Positions 29,581-35,095 of a stretch of DNA of 35,095 nucleotides are shown piece after piece. Each line of letters starts with the position of its first letter. The first letter of the stretch is position 1. Where the stretch lies: IMG/VR virus record IMGVR_UViG_3300044591_000078, positions 1 through 35,095 of that record; one strand, given 5' to 3'. The notes under the pieces were generated by a model. The model was not told the origin of the DNA, ran no database searches, and worked only from the letters and a program-made list of their open reading frames with translations. The stretch is from a virus. The position numbers and the translations under genes were made by a program.

Positions 29581-31961
29581 GTCCAGAAGAATGGTTGGCA
29601 TCACAGACTAAGCAGGCAGCAGCTCCTGCACCTGCACCTACGGCCACAGCACCAGCTGCGGCACCAATGTCTCCTGAGCAATGGGCGGCATCACAGCCAA
29701 AACCAATGAGCTTTATTGAAGGCTTGGTCGAGTCTGTCACTGGCCGCGCACGCGCAACGCCTGAGACGCAAGCATTGCCTGAGTGGACAAGCATGCCTGA
29801 ACTCAATCAAATGAGCGTGGCATCGTTTAAAACAGCGCTTGGCACGCTCATGAGCAACCCCAAGGAAACGGTGCAGATTCTGCAAGCCAATTTCCCTGGC
29901 GTGCAAGTTCGTCAAGATGCCAAGGGCAACTACCTGATGCGATCGTCAGTCGATCAAAAAGAGTATGCAATCCCACCAGGCTTCACGATGGGTGACATTC
30001 CTCGCGCAGCCGGTGCTATTGCAGCATTCACACCAGCAGGCCGAGCCGCAACAATTCCTGGTGCAATTGTGGCCGGTGGTGCAACTCAAGCGGCCATCGA
30101 AGCAACCCAAGCTGGCACTGGTGGCAGATTCGACACTGGCGAGGTGGTCACAGCAGCCGCAACAGGCCCAGCAGGGCAGATTTTGCAGCGCGTGGCACCT
30201 CCGGTCGTACAAGCTGTAAAAAAGGGCGTACAGCGCGTCACAGGCAAAGCACCGGCACCTGTGCCAACAGCAGGCGCACCAGGCGCTCCAATGGGCACAG
30301 CAATGGCACCAGAAGCGCCTCCAGCAGCAACAGTGGCCGCAGCAATGCCAGAAGTGGCACCAGTCGCACCAGAGATTCCAGTTGCGCCAGCTGCACCAGC
30401 AGTGGCACCAATCGTCGCAGAAGTGACAGAGGAAGAAGTTGGCAATCTGGTCAAGAAGGCATCCGGCACAGGCTTTGGCTCGGCTGGCGCACGCGACCGG
30501 CTGGCCGATCTTGCTCAGGTCAACGTGGCAGCCAAAGAAGCAGCTGATCGCCTTGGCATCCAACTGCCTGCCGATGTATTCAGCGACAACCCACAAGTCA
30601 GAGCAGCCGCAGGACTGACCAGATCAGCAGCAGGCACTGAGGCCGAGGCTGCATGGCGCAACACCGTCACGCAGGCCGTGGACAAGGCCGACGATGTGAT
30701 CAAGCAATTTGATGCCACATTTGTCGAAGGCGCAGTTGCACCTGGCGTGGTGTCGCAAAAGATCAAAGACTCGCTGACTGCGACTCGTTCAGACCTCAAT
30801 GCTCAGGCAAGCAAGGTCTACAACGCAGTCGATGAAGTAGTGCCAAAGACATCGGTTGTGGAACTGCCAAAGCTAAAAGCAACACTTGACACCGTCAAAG
30901 CTGAGGTGGGCGAGAAAGGCATGTCAGCAGCCGAGCGAAACTTGGCCAAGATGATCGATGAAGGCAACATCACATATGGCCGACTCAAGCGCGAAAAAAC
31001 CCTGATCGGCAACGCCATCAACAAGATGGAATCACCCTATGGCAGCATGGCTGAGGCAGACCTTAAGCGCCTATATGCGGCATTGGCTGATGACCAGTTG
31101 ACAAACGTTGGCAACATTGGTGGCGAGGAACTGCGCCAGCAACTGCGTGCAGCCAATTTGCTGTATGCCAAAGAGCGTGCATTGGGCAATCGCATCGTGA
31201 ATGCATTTGGCCAAGACATTGAGGGCAGCGTGGCCAACAAGATGCGCACCGCCATCACAGGCGCTGCCAAGGGCGATGCTGGCGAGTTTAATCGCCTGCT
31301 TAAAACCGTTCCAGAAGACCTGCGCAAAGAGACGATTGCCACTGCGCTAGCATCCGTCACTCGCTCGACCAGAGGTGCTGAGAAGGGTGGATTTGGATTT
31401 TCCGAGTTTGCCGACATCTATCCCAAACTCAGAGCCAATCCACCAGTCTACAAAACCATCGTGGACACACTTGGAAAAGACTCAGCAGACGTTTTGCGCG
31501 ACCTGTTCGAGGTCTCCAAGCGAGTCACAGAGGCCAGGGCCAATGTCCTGACAACTGGCAAAGCAAACCAAGCACTGTTGCAAGGCATGCAGGCCGAAAG
31601 CCTAATTGGTAAAGTTATGGAAAGCACGTTGGCCAAAGGCGCATTGACTGGTGCAGCAGCTGTTGGCGGTCCTATTGCAGCCGCAGCCACATCGGTGCTC
31701 ACCGGAGCCATGACTCAAGGCAACAAGGATTCACTCAAAGCAGCAGGAAAACTGTTCGCTGATGAGGGATTCCAGAAACTTGCTATTGAAGCAGCAACCA
31801 GAGGAACGCCAAGTGAGGCTAGCATTCGTCGCACAGCCATGTCACAATCCTTCCAGAAATTCGCAGACGCAGCAAAGCTGCCAAAAGCACTGGACGCAAG
31901 GATTCAATGGTTGCAGACAGCAACCCAAGCCGAGCGACAATTCGACCAGGAGAACCAATAA
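29577..31961 (+). CDS. Very large ejection protein (P22 gp16-like position)
   Basis: The protein has 794 residues from the ATG at 29577, which overlaps the previous stop. The start carries a twofold M-S-P-E-(E/Q)-W-(L/A)-A-S-Q repeat separated by an Ala/Pro linker. Two small-residue hydrophobic stretches (about 140-180 and 685-715) could enter a membrane, and the middle has an Ala/Pro-rich linker (about 220-285). The rest is helical. A membrane-penetrating role in DNA transfer is likely. No enzymatic motif such as a transglycosylase was seen. Confidence 0.75.
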   Translation: MSPEEWLASQTKQAAAPAPAPTATAPAAAPMSPEQWAASQPKPMSFIEGLVESVTGRARATPETQALPEWTSMPELNQMSVASFKTALGTLMSNPKETVQILQANFPGVQVRQDAKGNYLMRSSVDQKEYAIPPGFTMGDIPRAAGAIAAFTPAGRAATIPGAIVAGGATQAAIEATQAGTGGRFDTGEVVTAAATGPAGQILQRVAPPVVQAVKKGVQRVTGKAPAPVPTAGAPGAPMGTAMAPEAPPAATVAAAMPEVAPVAPEIPVAPAAPAVAPIVAEVTEEEVGNLVKKASGTGFGSAGARDRLADLAQVNVAAKEAADRLGIQLPADVFSDNPQVRAAAGLTRSAAGTEAEAAWRNTVTQAVDKADDVIKQFDATFVEGAVAPGVVSQKIKDSLTATRSDLNAQASKVYNAVDEVVPKTSVVELPKLKATLDTVKAEVGEKGMSAAERNLAKMIDEGNITYGRLKREKTLIGNAINKMESPYGSMAEADLKRLYAALADDQLTNVGNIGGEELRQQLRAANLLYAKERALGNRIVNAFGQDIEGSVANKMRTAITGAAKGDAGEFNRLLKTVPEDLRKETIATALASVTRSTRGAEKGGFGFSEFADIYPKLRANPPVYKTIVDTLGKDSADVLRDLFEVSKRVTEARANVLTTGKANQALLQGMQAESLIGKVMESTLAKGALTGAAAVGGPIAAAATSVLTGAMTQGNKDSLKAAGKLFADEGFQKLAIEAATRGTPSEASIRRTAMSQSFQKFADAAKLPKALDARIQWLQTATQAERQFDQENQ

Positions 31962-32444
31962 ATGTCAGCACTCTCAATCAAACCACCATATCCTGCATTT
32001 GCAGGAGCTGATGGGCAGCCATTGGAGAATGGTTACATCTGGATTGGCACCGTCAATCTGAATCCACAGGTCAATCCGATCAATGTCTATTGGGATGCAG
32101 CTCTAACAATTCCAGCGGCCCAACCAATCCGAACACTCAATGGCTATCCAAGATACCAAGGAACGCCATCGCGTTTTTATGCGGCAAGCGATTACAGCAT
32201 TCAGGTATTGGATAGTAAAGGAAGCGTTGTCTACACATCTCTGAATGGAAATGTGTCATCTGGTTCAGCCGCAACAAACGCAACTGGCAATGGTGTTCAG
32301 ACAATTTTTTCTGTGTCATCTACGCCATTTGCAATTTACATCAATGGTGTGTATCAGAATCAAAACACTTACACAGTGTCTGGCGGTAATGTGACATTCA
32401 GCCAAGCACCACCATTCACTTCAGTGATTGAATTCTTGATTTAA
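31962..32444 (+). CDS. Stand-alone P22-type head-binding adaptor for the tailspike
   Basis: The protein has 160 residues. The P-P-Y-P-A-F-A-G-A-D-G-Q-P-L-E-N-G-Y-I-W-I-G order and N-P-I-N-V-Y-W-D match the N-terminal head-binding domain of P22 tailspike. The C-terminal part (G-V-Q-T-I-F-S-V and I-Y-I-N-G-V-Y-Q) is a short beta-prism-like unit. In P22 this domain is fused to the receptor-binding spike; here it is a separate protein. AGGAG lies 12 bases before the ATG. Confidence 0.82.
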   Translation: MSALSIKPPYPAFAGADGQPLENGYIWIGTVNLNPQVNPINVYWDAALTIPAAQPIRTLNGYPRYQGTPSRFYAASDYSIQVLDSKGSVVYTSLNGNVSSGSAATNATGNGVQTIFSVSSTPFAIYINGVYQNQNTYTVSGGNVTFSQAPPFTSVIEFLI

Positions 32445-32454
32445 GGAGATCGAA

Positions 32455-32943
32455 ATGCTAAAAACAGTTTCAACAGCAAATGGACTTGTCAGTCCAACAT
32501 TTAGTGGTGATGTAACGCTATCTACAGGCAACTTAGTCATCGGCACATCTGGCAAAGGCATCGACTTTTCTGCTACACCAAACACAGGCACAAGCGAGTT
32601 GTTGGCTGACTATGAAGAAGGCAATTGGACACCTACGGGTAACGGAATCACATTTGCATCGGCTGCTGGTAAATATACAAAAATTGGAAATGTTGTAGTT
32701 GCAACATTTTCAGTAACATTTCCGACTACTGCTGACACAAGCAATGCACAAATTGGTGGACTTCCATACACTGTAGGAACTGCTTCTGCGGCAGCTATAA
32801 ATGGTAATTTAACAATTACACAGCTTACGCCAAACGTTGGTGCAACTTCAATGTCATTCTTGACAGCAAATAACGCAGCATATTCAACAAACGCAAATCT
32901 CAGCACACAGCCCTACACAGGTGTTGTTTCATACCGAGTTTAA
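32455..32943 (+). CDS. Small tail-fibre-like protein
   Basis: The protein has 162 residues and is Thr-, Asn- and Ala-rich with regular beta strands. The segment with E-E-G-N-W-T-P and then Y-T-K-I-G-N-V-V-V-A-T-F-S-V is a recurring unit in phage tail-fibre and spike proteins. The ribosome site and ATG context (AAGGAGATCGAA) are nearly the same as at 34591. It lies between adaptor and spike, so it may join them or be a second receptor-binding protein. Confidence 0.7.
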   Translation: MLKTVSTANGLVSPTFSGDVTLSTGNLVIGTSGKGIDFSATPNTGTSELLADYEEGNWTPTGNGITFASAAGKYTKIGNVVVATFSVTFPTTADTSNAQIGGLPYTVGTASAAAINGNLTITQLTPNVGATSMSFLTANNAAYSTNANLSTQPYTGVVSYRV

Positions 32944-32952
32944 GGACTAATG

Positions 32953-34542
32953 ATGGCACTTACTAAAGTATCGCAATCAATGATTCAGGGGCGAACTGTT
33001 AGCGTCCTTGATTACGGTGCTGATCCTACTGGGTTAACTGACAGCACAGCGGCATTTAACGCCGCTATTGCAGCCGCTTCGCAAACATTGCCAAGCACCA
33101 TTGACGCAGGCGTTACGCTTATTTGCAACGGTGGTGTTTTTGTCATTGGTGCGTTAAACACGATCACCGTGCCAATCATTATTGATTTCCAAAATGGATA
33201 CGTCATTCCCAATACAACGGGCGTAATGTTCACAATTGGTTATTCAAACGCAACTTACAACGCTGAAAAGTTTGTAATGCGCGATGTTACTTTTATTGCC
33301 AGCGCTTCATTCCCACAACAACCTAGCACTTTAATTAAAATTGGAACTACGGAGCAATCTAATCAAGTTGTTCTTCAAAATGTTAACGCTTGGGCAGTTA
33401 CCGCAACGCATAGCCTTATTTGGAACTTACGTTCATTTGGTTTAACAATGCGCGATTGTATTCTTCGAGGTTGCAACTCTCCACAAGCTATTTATTTAAG
33501 TAAAAGCCTTGTTGATGACAGCACTTTTTCTAATGCCATAAATCTTGACCACATTGAAATTTCTGCTCATACTGGTCTAGGCATTTACAGCCAAGGTGCC
33601 GATATGTCTATTAGCAACAAGTCTATTATTGAGGCTTGTACACTTGGCGGCATTAAAACAATCAATAACACAAACAAATTCATTGTTACAGATTGTTATT
33701 TTGAAGCAAATTATCAATACGATATATCTATCACTGAACAGCTTTATGGTGGTAACTATACTGTTCGAGGTTGTTTCTTTGGCGGCGCGCCAAACGTAAC
33801 AACAAGCAACCGTGTTTATATTGACACTAGTGCTTTGTTAAGTGGCAGCGTAGATGTTACTGTTCAAGACAACTTTTTCTACTTTGGCGGCGTAATTGGC
33901 CCAGTAGGATCAAGCCCAAATTACATTGGTATTAATAACCAAACAGGCGTGTTTTTGGACTCGTGGATCGGCGAAGATCGCTTTAACTATGAGTTATCTA
34001 ACCTCATCACACCCACTTTTAACGCAAACATCATCAACAGCTATGGTGTTAACGGTACGAGCCCAAAACTAACGTACACAACTATTTACAGCGACACTAC
34101 ATGGGCAGGGGCAACAGGGTCAACACCTCCTACAAATTGGTCAGTTCTTAACGCTGGCACATTTACGATTGTTAACGCTGGCACTGCCCCCTACGATGTC
34201 GCGTTGCAAATTGCTCACAGCGGGGCTGTTAATAATCCCGCCATCTATCGACAATACACAACAGTTGCGGGTAAAAAATACAGATTTAGTTTTGCAATTA
34301 AATCCGCCACTGCAACGCCTTTTGTGTTTCTTGGAAAAACTCTTGGTGCTAATCAATACACAAGCCAAAGTTCAACAACTGGCGCTATAGTTTCTTTTGC
34401 AAATGAATTTATCGCAGAAACAACCACAACTTTTGTGACGCTTCAAGCCGGAACAATCGTAGCTGGACAATCTTGTATTTTTGACCAAGTGATTTTGGAA
34501 GAACTTGGCGCAACGATAACAGTGACTGGTGCAACAGCTTAA
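32953..34542 (+). CDS. Tailspike with pectate-lyase-like beta-helix and C-terminal binding domain
   Basis: The protein has 529 residues from the second of two adjacent ATG codons (the first is at 32950). S-V-L-D-Y-G-A-D-P-T-G-L-T-D-S-T-A-A-F near the N-terminus is the hallmark of pectate-lyase superfamily spikes, followed by a long parallel beta-helix (about 60-370). A jelly-roll-like domain from about 375 (T-P-P-T-N-W-S to F-D-Q-V-I-L-E-E-L-G) resembles carbohydrate-binding modules. It probably binds and cuts a host surface polysaccharide. The gene is A/T-rich compared with its neighbours, which suggests exchange between phages. Confidence 0.85.
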   Translation: MALTKVSQSMIQGRTVSVLDYGADPTGLTDSTAAFNAAIAAASQTLPSTIDAGVTLICNGGVFVIGALNTITVPIIIDFQNGYVIPNTTGVMFTIGYSNATYNAEKFVMRDVTFIASASFPQQPSTLIKIGTTEQSNQVVLQNVNAWAVTATHSLIWNLRSFGLTMRDCILRGCNSPQAIYLSKSLVDDSTFSNAINLDHIEISAHTGLGIYSQGADMSISNKSIIEACTLGGIKTINNTNKFIVTDCYFEANYQYDISITEQLYGGNYTVRGCFFGGAPNVTTSNRVYIDTSALLSGSVDVTVQDNFFYFGGVIGPVGSSPNYIGINNQTGVFLDSWIGEDRFNYELSNLITPTFNANIINSYGVNGTSPKLTYTTIYSDTTWAGATGSTPPTNWSVLNAGTFTIVNAGTAPYDVALQIAHSGAVNNPAIYRQYTTVAGKKYRFSFAIKSATATPFVFLGKTLGANQYTSQSSTTGAIVSFANEFIAETTTTFVTLQAGTIVAGQSCIFDQVILEELGATITVTGATA

Positions 34543-34590
34543 CCGTACCAGTTCGGACAACTGGATTCTTGATTTTGATTGGAGATCGAA

Positions 34591-34839
34591 ATGGCTTTAG
34601 AAAAACAAATTATCGTGGACCGCATTGAAGTTATTGAAAATGGCTCAGTACAAGTTCGCACAAAGACTGCTATCTTGGAAGATGGCAAGCAAATTAGCAG
34701 CTCATTCCATCGTCATGTAATTGCCCCTGGTGCTGATTACAGTGGCGAAAATGCAAAAGTACAGGCTATCTGTGTATCAGTTCACACTGCTGAAGTGATC
34801 GCAGCATACGAAGCAGCCATTGCTGCACAAGGAGTCTGA
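34591..34839 (+). CDS. Small conserved phage protein, complete copy of the gene cut at position 1
   Basis: The protein has 82 residues. The ATG at 34591 has GGAG seven bases upstream; a TTG at 34579 is a weaker in-frame option. From codon 8 the gene aligns without gaps to 1-228, with two residue changes (Ala in place of Ser, Val in place of Ala) and a few silent ones. It is soluble, with no membrane segment. The function is unknown. It directly follows the tailspike and precedes the beta-rich gene, as at the left end. Confidence 0.78.
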   Translation: MALEKQIIVDRIEVIENGSVQVRTKTAILEDGKQISSSFHRHVIAPGADYSGENAKVQAICVSVHTAEVIAAYEAAIAAQGV

Positions 34840-35095
34840 CATGGCCGGTAATTCACAAATCGCATTTGCCCCACTTGGCAAGACCATCGTGGTGGCAGCA
34901 GCTGCATCTGCACCTGTTGGAATTCAAGCGCCTGTTTATGAGAAATTTAATCCTCAGAACGCAGGCCAATACCGATTCATCAACAATGGAACGACCACCG
35001 TGTTCTTGGGCACTGGCCCAACTGCTGCACTAGCTCAAGCCGCTGCCGTTGCTCCAGTTGCTGGAACGCCTTCAGACGCTATCGTGCTGGTGCCT
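34612..35095. repeat. Right copy of near-identical terminal direct repeat
   Basis: This is the partner of 1-484, gap-free over the whole length. The first 111 and last 102 bases are exact. The stretch between contains the changes that alter the start of the 117-residue protein. If the exact end block is an assembly overlap, the circular unit is about 34,611 bases. Confidence 0.9.
34841..35095 (+). CDS. Second allele or copy of the beta-rich protein, cut by window end
   Basis: The frame is open to the last base, giving 85 codons. The ribosome site AAGGAG in the end of the previous gene is the same as for the copy at 230. The first half differs at many positions (for example MAGNSQIAFAPLGKTIVV against MSTNSQIAFTPLGKTIAV), while the last 102 bases are identical. 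This mix of diverged and identical blocks suggests recombination between strains or an assembly through strain variants. Confidence 0.75.
   Translation, partial: MAGNSQIAFAPLGKTIVVAAAASAPVGIQAPVYEKFNPQNAGQYRFINNGTTTVFLGTGPTAALAQAAAVAPVAGTPSDAIVLVP

Noticed and set aside
29946-30596. 216-codon minus-strand open frame with very high Cys and Trp content
   Set aside because: The composition is that of the reverse complement of Ala/Pro-rich coding sequence (GCA, CCA). This is not a protein-like pattern.
1-35095. tRNA genes, CRISPR arrays, insertion sequences, integrase and attachment sites
   Set aside because: I looked for cloverleaf-like stretches, regularly spaced repeats, transposase motifs and tyrosine or serine recombinases and saw none. 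Non-coding gaps are too short to hide most of these, but I could not run a search.

Overview
The window is almost certainly one near-complete genome of a P22-like (short-tailed, podovirus-type) tailed phage, probably assembled from a metagenome. The evidence is a packed gene set with a P22-type portal, P22-type coat, gp4- and gp10-like tail accessory proteins, three large Ala-rich ejection-type proteins and a beta-helix tailspike. There is no ribosomal, tRNA or core bacterial gene. I saw no integrase and no CI-type repressor, so lysogeny is not supported. The host cannot be read directly. Protein style and base composition suggest a Gram-negative proteobacterium, perhaps a freshwater betaproteobacterium, but that is weak inference. 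The first 484 bases align without gaps to the last 484 bases with scattered mismatches, so the molecule is probably circular or circularly permuted with a unit near 34.6 kb. The two window ends would then be two alleles of one locus.

Layout. From 1 to 3039 (+) there are two small structural-type genes and then a seven-gene lysis-type cassette joined mostly by 4-base overlaps: several small membrane proteins, a holin of the gene-transfer-agent type and an M15-family peptidase endolysin. From 3030 to 3800 (-) there is a convergent three-gene group with two tiny membrane proteins. From 3890 to 11973 (-) lies the early or nucleic-acid operon, transcribed right to left: a Sak4/AAA_24-type ATPase, a DUF7173-like protein, a DUF669-type protein, a PD-(D/E)XK nuclease with a likely Fe-S cysteine set, two C5-cytosine methyltransferases, an SF2 helicase, two small Cys proteins, a VRR-NUC nuclease, a ribbon-helix-helix protein and several unknowns. 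One methyltransferase gene carries a 296-codon same-strand ORF in another frame that looks like a real phage protein family.

A divergent control region (11974-12095) separates this operon from the rightward genes. These begin with a small helix-turn-helix protein and a Toprim primase/RepA-like helicase, followed by a repeat-rich, DnaA-box-containing intergenic stretch that is a good origin candidate. Then come the small and large terminase, portal, scaffold, coat, small basic proteins, gp4-like and gp10-like tail proteins, a series of small beta-rich structural proteins, ejection proteins, a P22-type head-binding adaptor, a small fibre-like protein and the tailspike.

Together the genes describe a compact virus. 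The leftward operon handles recombination, replication support and DNA methylation. The rightward genes initiate replication, package DNA, build the virion and, reading through the circular junction, lyse the cell. The most unusual points are the nested coding in the methyltransferase, the iteron-like origin candidate beside the primase gene, the allelic window ends, and terminator-like hairpins placed inside or against genes.
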